From the NCBI GenBank assembly GCA_003150515.1, contig QALW01000044.1:1-64000 (forward strand): a DNA stretch of 64,000 bases, written 5' to 3'. The notes beneath the pieces are model-generated. The model saw nothing but the letters and a program-made list of their open reading frames with translations, was not told where the DNA came from and made no database searches. Positions 52,368 to 61,700 of this stretch are shown here, piece by piece. The translations under genes were made by a program, and so were the position numbers. Within the stretch, counting starts at the first letter, position 1. Each line of letters starts with the position of its first letter. Source of the DNA: Selenomonadales bacterium. GTDB lineage: Bacteria > Bacillota > Clostridia > Christensenellales > QALW01.

Positions 52368-53540
52368 ATGGATTACGCTGCTGAATCTCTCAAAAAGCAT
52401 AGAGAATGGAAAGGCAAGATTGAAGTTATCTGCCGCGCCCCTCTGGAAACGAAGGACGATCTCTCCCTGGCTTATACTCCGGGCGTTGCTCAGCCCTGCC
52501 TGGAAATTCAAAAGGACGTTGATTTAAGCTACGAGCTTACCCGCCGCTCCAATCTTGTGGCCGTCGTTACGGACGGTACGGCCGTTCTGGGCCTGGGCGA
52601 TATAGGCCCGGAGGCGGGCATGCCCGTTATGGAGGGCAAATGCGCCTTGTTTAAGGCGTTCGGAGACGTGGACGCCATTCCCCTATGCGTGCGTTCCAAA
52701 GAGGTGGAGGATATAGTCAACACTGTGCGCCTGCTCGCCGGCAGCTTTGGCGGCATTAATCTTGAAGATATTTCAGCTCCCCGCTGCTTTGAAATAGAGA
52801 GTCGCCTTAAGGAATGCTGCGACATCCCGATTTTTCATGACGACCAGCACGGCACGGCGGTTGTAACTCTAGCCGCCATGATTAACGCTCTTAAGCTGAC
52901 GGGCCGGAAGCTGGATGAAATCCGAGTGGTTACAAGCGGCGCGGGCGCGGCGGGCATAGCTATTATCCGCCTGCTTATAGCCATGGGCCTTAAGGACGTC
53001 ATTCTATGCGACCGCAAGGGCGCGATTTATCAGGGCAGAGAGGGGCTCAACGCCGAAAAGGAGGAAATGGCGGCCATTACTAATAAAAACTGCTTAAAGG
53101 GTTCGCTTGCGGACGTGCTTAAGGGCGCGGACGTATTTATAGGGGTTTCCGCTCCCGGCTGCGTAACGCCTGAAATGGTTAAATCCATGGCTCCTGATCC
53201 CATACTTTTCCCCATGGCCAATCCTGTGCCTGAAATCATGCCTGATTTAGCCAAAGCCGCGGGAGCCGCCGTAGTGGGCACGGGGCGCAGCGATTTCCCC
53301 AACCAGATTAATAACGTGCTGGCTTTTCCCGGCATTTTCCGGGGCGCGCTGGACGTGCGCGCCAGGGATATAAACGATGATATGAAAATCGCCGCCGCTC
53401 AGGCCATAGCCGCCTTTGTGACGGAAGAACAGCTCTCGGCCGAATATATAATTCCCAGCGCTCTTGACCGCAGCGTGGCCCAGGCCGTAGCCAAGGCCGT
53501 GGCCCAGGCCGCCAGAGATTCGGGAGTGGCCAGAATTTAA
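52368..53540 (+). CDS. NAD(P)-dependent malic enzyme (short form)
   Basis: This 390-aa protein oxidatively decarboxylates malate to pyruvate. Motifs: LAYTPGVAQPC, VTDGTAVLGLGDIGPEAGMPVMEGK (metal/substrate), IPIFHDDQHGTAVV, and the dinucleotide-binding VVTSGAGAAGIAI. It is the short bacterial type lacking a phosphotransacetylase tail. GGAAAGG precedes the ATG. With the upstream dehydrogenase it would interconvert oxaloacetate, malate and pyruvate while shifting reducing power between cofactors. Confidence 0.94.
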   Translation: MDYAAESLKKHREWKGKIEVICRAPLETKDDLSLAYTPGVAQPCLEIQKDVDLSYELTRRSNLVAVVTDGTAVLGLGDIGPEAGMPVMEGKCALFKAFGDVDAIPLCVRSKEVEDIVNTVRLLAGSFGGINLEDISAPRCFEIESRLKECCDIPIFHDDQHGTAVVTLAAMINALKLTGRKLDEIRVVTSGAGAAGIAIIRLLIAMGLKDVILCDRKGAIYQGREGLNAEKEEMAAITNKNCLKGSLADVLKGADVFIGVSAPGCVTPEMVKSMAPDPILFPMANPVPEIMPDLAKAAGAAVVGTGRSDFPNQINNVLAFPGIFRGALDVRARDINDDMKIAAAQAIAAFVTEEQLSAEYIIPSALDRSVAQAVAKAVAQAARDSGVARI

Positions 53541-53556
53541 AGCTTGTTAAAATACC

Positions 53557-53598
53557 AATCCGGCCGGCGCTTTAAAAACAGCGCCGGCCGGATTTTTT
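53557..53598 (+). terminator. Intrinsic terminator after malic enzyme
   Basis: AATCCGGCCGGCGC (53557-53570) pairs with 53581-53594 and is followed by six T. Confidence 0.9.
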
Positions 53599-53619
53599 GT
53601 TATTTACTGCATATTGCTA

Positions 53620-53648
53620 TTGACTTTATCCCCCAAAAAGAATAAAAT
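53620..53648 (+). promoter_or_regulatory. Promoter of the SH3-domain protein gene
   Basis: TTGACT (53620-53625), a 17-nt spacer, then TAAAAT (53643-53648). The 180-nt AT-rich leader shows no clear structure. Confidence 0.6.
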
Positions 53649-53835
53649 AAATACACAATTAAGTTAATTTTTTGAAATATCACTATTTTATTATTGCTTT
53701 TTATTTAATAGATTTTCATAACAATTTGGGTCTAAAAATGTGAATATATTCCGCGCAGATAATATTTTATAGGAAAGGAGGATATGGGGTTTTTAGGCGC
53801 GGTTTATAGAATATAAATTTAAGGAGATTTTGAGA

Positions 53836-54759
53836 ATGAAAAAACACTTTATATCTAAGCGTATTTTAACAATACTGCTGGCGCTTATGCTGCTTTTGGC
53901 TGCTCTTCCCAGCGGAGTATTCGCTCAAAGCTTCCAAATGGAAACGGAAGATTTGCCGGCCGTTCTTGTTAAATCTGATGTAATTCAGCCCGCGACGATT
54001 CTGCCGCCCGAAAATTTGGGAGGCCAAGACATATCCATTACCGCTGTTCCGAGTGAAGAAATTCCTTTAAAGCAGGATGAGGCAGCAGTTGTAAGCGCAT
54101 TTGATGATGAAATATTTTATGTCAACGGAATAGAAAACGGAGGAAATCTGCGCAGCACGCCCAATGCCAGCAATGACAGCAATATTATAATCTGTATTGA
54201 AAATGGGCAAAGGGTAGAAAAAATATCTCAAACCGGCAACTGGCTATATGTTTCATATTATATCGTACGTAATTCAGATGGTATGCCTTTAACTTATTAT
54301 GGTTATATGCATAACAGCGTGCTTTTGCCCGATGGCCAGAAGATTATAATGGCTAACAGCGATACCTCGGATAAGCTGCTCAATATGCGTTCCTATCCTA
54401 ACGGCCCCATAATAGGCACTATTCCTAATGACCATTGCATGCTTTACGATGATTCTAATCCTAAGAGCGGCAATTGGCAGCAGGTAGTATATAACGGTAA
54501 AACGGGCTATGTTTATACGCCTCTCACTAAAAAAGCTACTGTTACGGCATATGACGTGTCTATTTGGGAAGGATCTTCGTCTTTTATATTATATGATGAC
54601 TACGGCGTTCAAGAGGGAGATGTCTTTGATGTAAGTATTCCGTTCAAGAGGGAATTTCAGAACGGTTTAAAGATAGACATTAATGACAACGGCAATATAA
54701 TATCGGTAACCGCAGTTGAAGAAATGGAAGTAACCAAGCTAATTTTCGGGCAGGAATAA
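53836..54759 (+). CDS. Exported bacterial SH3-domain protein
   Basis: This 307-aa protein has a signal peptide ending near AFAQS (the segment LALMLLLAALPSGVFA) and two SH3b domains (about 95-165, GGNLRSTPNASND; and about 175-235, NMRSYPNGPIIGTIP). These usually bind cell-wall peptides. There is no enzymatic domain. The ATG at 53836 follows AAGGAGA. Transcribed alone. Confidence 0.82.
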   Translation: MKKHFISKRILTILLALMLLLAALPSGVFAQSFQMETEDLPAVLVKSDVIQPATILPPENLGGQDISITAVPSEEIPLKQDEAAVVSAFDDEIFYVNGIENGGNLRSTPNASNDSNIIICIENGQRVEKISQTGNWLYVSYYIVRNSDGMPLTYYGYMHNSVLLPDGQKIIMANSDTSDKLLNMRSYPNGPIIGTIPNDHCMLYDDSNPKSGNWQQVVYNGKTGYVYTPLTKKATVTAYDVSIWEGSSSFILYDDYGVQEGDVFDVSIPFKREFQNGLKIDINDNGNIISVTAVEEMEVTKLIFGQE

Positions 54760-54785
54760 AAAGGAGGGCGTTAAGCCCTCCTTTT
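54759..54785. terminator. Bidirectional terminator
   Basis: AAAAGGAGGGC (54759-54769) pairs with GCCCTCCTTTT (54775-54785) around gttaa, between two convergent genes. Confidence 0.85.
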
Positions 54786-54786
54786 A

Positions 54787-57759
54787 TTATTCAGTATATT
54801 TGGTTTCCACCGTAAACAGCTCATCTACCTCCGCCCGGCTCATGCCGAAGGCGTCCATGAAATTCAATTTAACCATTTCGGGCTTTTTAAGCAGGGCCTC
54901 TCTGAGCCGCTTTTTATAGGTGTTGAAGGTGCTTTCGCTGGGCGCTCCCCAGCGCTCCCGCTGGCGGGGCATCTCGCTTTCTATCTCGGCGAACATGCTT
55001 TCCATAAGGGGAATGGTCCTATCCGGATGCAGAGCGTTCTGCACATGCATGGCGTATCTCTCTATAAAGAGCTGCTTGCCCTCTGAATTTTGCAGCAGGG
55101 AATAGCCTAATATTGAGCGAAACCTTTTGCCAACACCATGACCTATATTATTAGCCATTTTATAGAGATAATTGTAATCTGGGTCATCATAATTGCCCTT
55201 CCAGAGGGACCAGTCGTTATCATAGAACACCCAGCGCCATTTTGTGGAGCCGTCGCTGGCGGCGTATACCTTTATATTGCCCGAATCGGTATGCAGCACC
55301 CAGGAGGCGGCTATCCACCAGTCAATGAGAGAATAGATATCCACATGCTCGCAGAGGTATTGATAATTTTCCTTTGTGCTCATATCGTGGGATTCGGCGT
55401 ATTTTTCTAAGTCGCGGAAGGACTTATGGGCGGCGCTGTTGTTAGCGTTGCCTTTGATAATGGTGACGTTGTCCGCGTCTATTCCGTCGTGGGTTTCAAA
55501 ATAAGATTCGTTAATCTTTTCGCGCAGATAATAGAGGCCGAAATATTCGCCGTTGATATATACCGCGCAGGGCTGAGAATCCATAACGGCCAGTTCGAAA
55601 TCGTCCTGCACCATTTTAGAGATAAAAGCGTCTTTGATTTTAGTCCATTTCCAGTCCTGGCCGCCGCTGTGCAGCAGCAGGCTTTCAAAATGGGTAACCT
55701 CGTTGCCTTCAAAGAACGGGTAATCCACTCCCTTGCGTCCGTAATTATCCCTTATCTGTATGGCGATGCTTTTCTGTTTTTCTATTCGGGAATAGTCGCC
55801 GTGTATTCTTATGCCGGCGGGAAATTCCAGCACTTTCACTCCGTCGGCAGTAAAATATTCTATATTGGCCTGGCGCTCCCAATCTCGATAGAAGTTGGCG
55901 GGGGCGTCCTTAAGCTGTTCTATGCTCATATCCTCGTTGGCGTTTGGGCCATATTCAAATATGCCGTTCTGAACGCTGAAAAGCCCGTCGGGATCGCTGG
56001 AGAGGCAGACAATGGGGAGGGAATGCCTGTCCTCGATAAGCAGGGTGCAGGATCTTATATCGCTGTTAAGCATGCCGTCGGCATAAACAACCGCGCGTAC
56101 AGTAGTGGATTTATTTATGGTTATGGGGCCTGAATAGCGGCTGGAATTGCGGTTGGGCTCGCTGCCGTCGGTGGTATAATAAATAATTCCTCCGCTGGGA
56201 GCGGTTATGGAGAGCTGATAGCCCGCCTGGACATATCCGCCCGTTGTGGAGAAGGAAGCGTTGCCTATATAGCCGGTGTAAGTGCCGCCGTTTGAAAAAT
56301 ATACTCTGTCCGCAAGGGTTGTGCCCTCCCGGCCGCTGGAAACTCCTTCGCGCAGTTTGCCTGTGCTGAACGCGTCCACGGTCCGGCCGTTTGGATCGGT
56401 CAGATAGAGTTCGTCTCCCGAGGTGCTTACTTTAAAATTGAGATAAATGCTGTTGCGGTCGGAGCCTTGGTTATTCAGCCCTGCGGCATAAAGGGTAAGG
56501 GTGCCGCCCGCGGGGACCGCGCCTTTTTCAAAGGTATAGCGGTAGGGATCGGCCAGGCTTTTGGAAATGCCGTAGCCCGCCAGGGATATATCGCTGTCCG
56601 TGCCGTTGAAAAGGGTTATGGTGTCGTAGCCGTCGTCGTCAGGGGTGGCGGAGACCTTGCTGATCCAAAGTCCGCGGTTTATAAGCTGGCTGGCCGTCAT
56701 TAATTCAGAAAAGCCTGTTGAAGCGTTGGCTGCGCCGGGAGTAGGCAGGGCGTAAAATTCCCATACGGAAGGATCCTGCGGATTTCTGCCTGCGGATATG
56801 TTGTCGGGCAGGTTTTTAAGGGCTACCGAATCTATTTTATGTCCCTGTTTATCTGAGAGCATCAGGATTTCGTCAGTTTTTGAGAGACCGAAAGAGGCGT
56901 GCAGCTCAGTATCAGTTTTTTTATCCTTGCCTGAAAGGAAGATCAGGAGGCAGCCGCCCGCAGCGATTTTTACGTCGCCGGGAATCTGCCATTTATCCAC
57001 TTCGGACAGATCGTCGGTCAGGTACATGCCTGAAAGGTCTATTTCCTCTGAACCCGGATTATATATTTCCACCCAATCGTTATAATCTCCCTCCGAATCA
57101 TAGAGAGTATAGGTGTTGCTGTTCATATATTCGTTTATATAGAGCAGGGGAGTATCAAATTGCAGGCCGTCTATGCTTTGGGCATGGCTGCCCGAATTAG
57201 TCGCGCCGGGCGTAGGGACTGCAAACCACATAAATTTCCCGGCGTCCGCCCCTTCTAAAACCACGCCGTAGGAAATATCCTTTGAGGCGGCCTCGGGAAC
57301 TTCCACTCTGCTGGCGTATGTCCCGTCCGGTTTGAGAAGAGTGATGGTTTCGCCCTTGCTGGATATGGCGAAATTGGTGTGTATTTCGCTATCTGCCATT
57401 TTATTTTTGCCTGAAGCGAAGATTACGAGATAACTGCCGGGCTCCATAGTATAGGCGGGCAGTTCAAATTTCTGCGGGCGCTGCTCGTTATCCGAAAGAT
57501 AATATCCGCTGAGGCTGATTCTGGAAGAGGAAGCGTTATAGAGCTCTATCCAGTCGGAGTATTCGCCGTCGGCGTCAGTCAGGCCGGTTGAATTGCTGGA
57601 CATAATTTCAGTTATATAAATATCTTGGGAGGATGTCTCGCCGCCCGTATTTGAATTTGAGGCCGATGGGTTGTCGTCTGTGCCTGAACAGCCTGCCAGG
57701 GGAATAATAAGCGCCAGCGCCGTTAGAAGCGCGCAGAGCTTCAGGGTTAGTTTGTTCAT
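54787..57759 (-). CDS. CotH-kinase lipoprotein with lamin-tail domains
   Basis: This 990-aa protein has a lipoprotein signal (PLAGC). Three lamin-tail (LTD) domains follow (about 45-190, 200-345, 355-480; each with YSDWIELYN- or YNDWVEIYN-type cores in the first two). A chitobiase/HEX C-terminal-like sandwich comes next (about 505-575; YYTTDGSEPNRNSSRYSGPI), then a CotH kinase domain (about 580-960; GIRIHGDYSRIEKQKSIAIQ, GGQDWKWTKIKDAF, DNDWSLW). CotH phosphorylates spore-coat or surface proteins; here it would act outside the membrane. It has its own promoter. The substrate is unknown. Confidence 0.88.
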   Translation of the reverse strand: MNKLTLKLCALLTALALIIPLAGCSGTDDNPSASNSNTGGETSSQDIYITEIMSSNSTGLTDADGEYSDWIELYNASSSRISLSGYYLSDNEQRPQKFELPAYTMEPGSYLVIFASGKNKMADSEIHTNFAISSKGETITLLKPDGTYASRVEVPEAASKDISYGVVLEGADAGKFMWFAVPTPGATNSGSHAQSIDGLQFDTPLLYINEYMNSNTYTLYDSEGDYNDWVEIYNPGSEEIDLSGMYLTDDLSEVDKWQIPGDVKIAAGGCLLIFLSGKDKKTDTELHASFGLSKTDEILMLSDKQGHKIDSVALKNLPDNISAGRNPQDPSVWEFYALPTPGAANASTGFSELMTASQLINRGLWISKVSATPDDDGYDTITLFNGTDSDISLAGYGISKSLADPYRYTFEKGAVPAGGTLTLYAAGLNNQGSDRNSIYLNFKVSTSGDELYLTDPNGRTVDAFSTGKLREGVSSGREGTTLADRVYFSNGGTYTGYIGNASFSTTGGYVQAGYQLSITAPSGGIIYYTTDGSEPNRNSSRYSGPITINKSTTVRAVVYADGMLNSDIRSCTLLIEDRHSLPIVCLSSDPDGLFSVQNGIFEYGPNANEDMSIEQLKDAPANFYRDWERQANIEYFTADGVKVLEFPAGIRIHGDYSRIEKQKSIAIQIRDNYGRKGVDYPFFEGNEVTHFESLLLHSGGQDWKWTKIKDAFISKMVQDDFELAVMDSQPCAVYINGEYFGLYYLREKINESYFETHDGIDADNVTIIKGNANNSAAHKSFRDLEKYAESHDMSTKENYQYLCEHVDIYSLIDWWIAASWVLHTDSGNIKVYAASDGSTKWRWVFYDNDWSLWKGNYDDPDYNYLYKMANNIGHGVGKRFRSILGYSLLQNSEGKQLFIERYAMHVQNALHPDRTIPLMESMFAEIESEMPRQRERWGAPSESTFNTYKKRLREALLKKPEMVKLNFMDAFGMSRAEVDELFTVETKYTE

Positions 57760-57852
57760 GAAAATATCTCCGTTTCTCCGGCTGCTTTTGTTTTTTGAGC
57801 TGAAATAAGCTTAAATAGTTAAATGCGTATAAAAGCTGATGCCGATACAACA

Positions 57853-57881
57853 ATTTTAACATAGGCATAATGAAAATGCAA
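57853..57881 (-). promoter_or_regulatory. Promoter of the CotH lipoprotein gene
   Basis: On the minus strand: TTGCAT (57881-57876), a 17-nt spacer, then TAAAAT (57858-57853). Confidence 0.6.
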
Positions 57882-58033
57882 AGGAATTTGTTTTAAAAAA
57901 GCATTAATTAAATGGGACGTTCGGAGTAATTAGCTGTAATATTTTGCAGGATGCAGAGGCGGATTTAGGAGAGGCGGGGAGAGACTGCGGGCGAATCCGG
58001 GCGGATTAAATATAAAGACGCTAGGACGCCGCG

Positions 58034-58156
58034 AGGGGGCGGGAAAGATAAAAGGCCTGCGGCGCGGCGGATTTGGGCCGTGCCGCAGGGCGGCCGGCCC
58101 GGCAGGGCCGGCCACATTATTGTTTGCCCCGCTTTGCGGGGCAAACGGGTGGGCAA
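58034..58156 (-). repeat. Multi-hairpin mosaic element, AATAATG subfamily
   Basis: Read on the minus strand: entry gcccacccg; hairpin 1, GTTTGCCCCGC with its complement (58122-58132 and 58136-58146); linker AATAATGT; hairpin 2, GGCCGGCCC-tgcc-GGGCCGGCC; hairpin 3, 13-bp arms with one G-T pair (58056-58068 with 58077-58089) around ccaaatcc; exit TTTTATCTTTCCCGCCC. The flanks at 57882-58030 and 58231-58440 contain no gene; a stray exit-like motif TATATAAACCCACCCGC lies near 58388. Confidence 0.85.
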
Positions 58157-58194
58157 CCCGTCCCGCTTAAAACTGAATAGCAATTAAGCAGCCT

Positions 58195-58230
58195 AAAGGG
58201 CCGCCCCGCCCTTTAAAGGAGGGCGCCCGA
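58195..58230 (-). repeat. Short palindromic repeat (CTCCTTTAAAGGG family)
   Basis: On the minus strand, GCGCCCTCCTTTAAAGGGCG then gggcggccc. It lies about 40 bp before the entry of the minus-strand mosaic element, the same relative position as at 31726. Confidence 0.7.
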
Positions 58231-58483
58231 ATATTATTCATTTCCAGTTTACATACCTTTATTCATATATATATTCTTTCTAATTGCTTTTGCTTTGCGC
58301 CCATAATGCGCGCAATACTTCTTCCTAATTGCCCTTTAATTATCCGAACTGATAAAGATATCCCGGCTTCTGTTTGCGCGCATTCATATATAAACCCACC
58401 CGCGGCCCGGCGCACGCGAAGCGTGCGGCAGCGGCCGAGGCGGTTAAAAAACGTTTTTTAAGCAAGCTTGAGTTAAAAAGTCC

Positions 58484-58512
58484 TTTACAATGAAGGAACT
58501 ACAATATATAAT
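58484..58512 (+). promoter_or_regulatory. Promoter of ileS
   Basis: TTTACA (58484-58489), a 17-nt spacer, then TATAAT (58507-58512). Start expected near 58519, giving a 280-nt leader. Confidence 0.75.
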
Positions 58513-58518
58513 TATAAA

Positions 58519-58799
58519 AAAGAATAACCCTGCGAAAGGGAGCCGCTTATTCATAATACATCCTTTAAGAGAGCCGTCCGTTTGGTGCAAGGAGGGCAGG
58601 GATGAGATTAAGGGGTATCGCCCTGGAGGGGCCGGGACGAAATTTTCAACAGTAGGCCCGGACGGCGCGCGTCCGTTAAACACGCGGAGGCATAAGGCGA
58701 ACAGAAACGTCCGTGCCGTGCTCTACAATGGTTTTTAAGGCTTTGCATTTTTGTTAGAGTGCAGAGCTTTTGCTTTCTTAAAATATTGGAGGAATAATT
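58519..58799 (+). ncRNA. T-box-like leader of ileS, apparently lacking the T-box core
   Basis: Stem I is recognisable: AGAGAGCC, then TTTGGTGCAAGG (58570-58592), and a specifier-loop context GGGGTATCGCCCTGGAG with ATC (isoleucine) at 58617-58619. The linker agtaggcc and stem III CGGACG/CGTCCG followed by GTTA (58651-58678) are also typical. The expected UGGNACCGCG sequence, which pairs with the tRNA acceptor end, is not visible: gcggaggcataaggcgaacag runs straight into aaacgtccgtgcc. No strong terminator with a T-tract follows either; CTCTACAA (58721-58728) can pair with TTGTTAGAG (58751-58759). Confidence 0.65.
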
Positions 58800-61700
58800 A
58801 TGTATAAAAAAGTGGATACGGGATTAAATTTTGTGGAACGCGAGCAAGAGGTGCTGGATTTCTGGAAAGAAAACCACATTTTTGAGAAGAGCGTTCAGGA
58901 AAATTCGGAGGGGCCTAATTTTACATTTTATGACGGCCCGCCTACAGCTAACGGCAAGCCGCATATAGGACATGTGCTTACCCGCGCTATAAAGGATCTT
59001 ATCCCCCGTTACCGTACTATGAAAGGCTATAGAGTGCCGCGGAAGGCTGGGTGGGATACTCATGGCCTGCCAGTTGAATTAGAGGTGGAAAAACAGCTTG
59101 GCATAAACGGCAAGCCCCAAATAGAGAGTTACGGCATAGAGCCCTTTATCCAAAAATGCAAGGAAAGCGTATGGAAATATAAGTCCGAATGGGAAAGAAT
59201 GAGCGATCATGTAGCATATTGGGCGGATATGGAGCATCCCTACGTTACTTATGAGGATAATTATATAGAATCAGAATGGTGGGCGCTTAAGCAAATCGCA
59301 GATAAGGGCCTGCTTTATAAAGGACATAAGATAGTGCCTTACTGCCCTCGCTGTGGGACGGCGCTTTCCAGCCATGAGGTGGCTCAGGGCTATAAGGACG
59401 TAAAGGAGACTTCCGCCTTTGTGGCGTTTAAGGCCAAAGGGCTGGAGGAGACTTATCTTTTAGCCTGGACCACCACTCCCTGGACGCTGCCCAGCAATGT
59501 GGCTCTTTGCGTAAACGCGGACGAGGAATACGTCTATGCCCGCCTGGACGGCAAAATTTATATTCTGGCCGGAGCGCTTGCGGACGTGCTGGGCGAAGGG
59601 TACGAAATAATCAGGCGCGTTAAAGGGCATGAACTCTGCGGCATGGAATATGAGCCCCTGTTTGATTTTGCCCAGGTTAAAAAGAAAGCCTGGTATGTAG
59701 TGGCAGACGGCTATGTAACTCTGGATTCGGGCAGCGGCATAGTGCATATAGCGCCGGCTTTCGGAGAAGACGACGCAAGAGTGGGGCGGGAGAATAATCT
59801 GCCCTTTGTGCAGATGGTGGACGCTCAGGGCAAATTTGTGCCCGAATGCGCGCCGTATGCGGGCATGTTCGTAAAAGACGCGGATAAGCCCATAATCAAG
59901 GATTTAAAATCCAGAGGCCTGCTCTTTAAGACTCTGGAATTCGAGCATAGCTATCCTTATTGCTGGCGGTGCGATACGCCCCTTTTGTATTATGCGCGCC
60001 AGACCTGGTTTATCCGCATGACTGCCGTCAGGGATAAGCTGATTGAAAATAACCGGAAAATCAACTGGATTCCTGAGACCATCAAAGAGGGAAGAATGGG
60101 CAATTTCCTTGAAAACGTTATGGATTGGGCGCTTTCGCGCGAGCGCTACTGGGGCACGCCCCTGCCTGTTTGGGAATGCGAATGCGGGCATTTTCATGTA
60201 GTGGGCAGCCGAAAAGAGCTGTCTGAATTGACAGGCGCGCCTGAGGAGCTTGAATTGCATAAGCCCTATCTGGATCCATTGAAAATCAAATGTGAAAAAT
60301 GCGGCGGGGAAATGCGCAGAGCGTCGGAGGTTATTGATTGCTGGTTTGATTCGGGCTCTATGCCATTTGCTCAATGGCATTATCCTTTTGAGAACAAAGA
60401 GCTCTTTGAACAGAATTTTCCGGCGGATTTTATCAGCGAGGCCATAGACCAGACCAGAGGCTGGTTCTATTCCCTTTCGGCTATTTCTACTCTGCTCTTT
60501 GACAGCCCGGCGTTTAAAAATTGCATTGTTCTGGGACATGTCGGAGATAAGGACGGAATAAAAATGAGCAAGCATAAGGGAAATGTCGTGGATCCCTGGG
60601 ACGCGCTTAACGCTCAGGGCGCGGACGCGGTGCGCTGGTATTTTTATACCGGCTCGTCCCCGTGGCTGCCTTCCCGCTTTTCTCTTGACGCAGTAAGCGA
60701 GGCGCAGCGTAAATTTATGGGCACCCTTTGGAATACCTACGCCTTTTATGTGCTGTATGCGGAGATAGATCAGTTTAATCCAACTGAATACAAGCTGGAA
60801 TATGATAAGCTTTCGCTTATGGATAAATGGATACTTTCAAAGCTCAACAGCCTGATTGAATTTGTGGACAGCTCTCTGGGGAATTATATTATAACAGAGC
60901 CGGCCCGCGTCATGGCCGAATTTACCGATGAATTGAGCAACTGGTATGTGCGCCGCTGCCGCGAGAGATATTGGGGCAGCGAAATGACGCAGGATAAAAT
61001 AAACGCATATATGACGCTCTATACGGTGCTTTGCACCATGGCAAAATTAAGCGCGCCCTTTACGCCCTTTATGGCGGAGAGCATATATCAGAATCTTGTG
61101 AGGGGATTGGATTGCAATGCGCCTGAAAGCGTGCATTTGTGCGCGTTCCCCGTCTGCCAAAATGTCTATATCGATAAGGAACTGGAGGCGCATATGGAGA
61201 CGGCGCTTTCAGTGGTGGTGCTGGGAAGAGCCTGCCGTTCGGGAGCGGGCATTAAAAACCGCCAGCCTCTTTCAAAAATATATGTTAAGAGCGACAAGCG
61301 GCTGCCTGATGAATTTTCCGCGCTGATAGCGGATGAACTGAATGTAAAAGCGGTTGAATATCTTGCGGACGACAGCCGTTTTACAACTTACAGCCTTAAG
61401 CCGCAGATGCGTACTCTGGGCCCCAAATATGGACGGCTGCTGGGCGAAATAGGCAAATATCTGGCTCAGGCGGACGGAAGCGCCGTTGTGGAAGCCGTTA
61501 AAAACGGCGGAGTTTATACCTTTGAGCTTTCAGGGCAGCAAATAGAGCTGGGAGAGAACGACCTGCTTATAACGGCGGTCAGCCGGGAAGGATATGTTTC
61601 GGAGGCGGATGGAGGAACGGTAGTCGTGCTGGATACGGCGCTTAATGATGAATTAATAGCCGAGGGATATGTGCGCGAACTGGTAAGCAAAATACAGAAT

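Noticed and set aside
30411..58156. CRISPR array or integron attC array as explanation for the hairpin clusters
   Set aside because: There are no regularly spaced direct repeats, no cas or integrase genes, and no GTTRRRY-type attC ends; the elements are dispersed singly.
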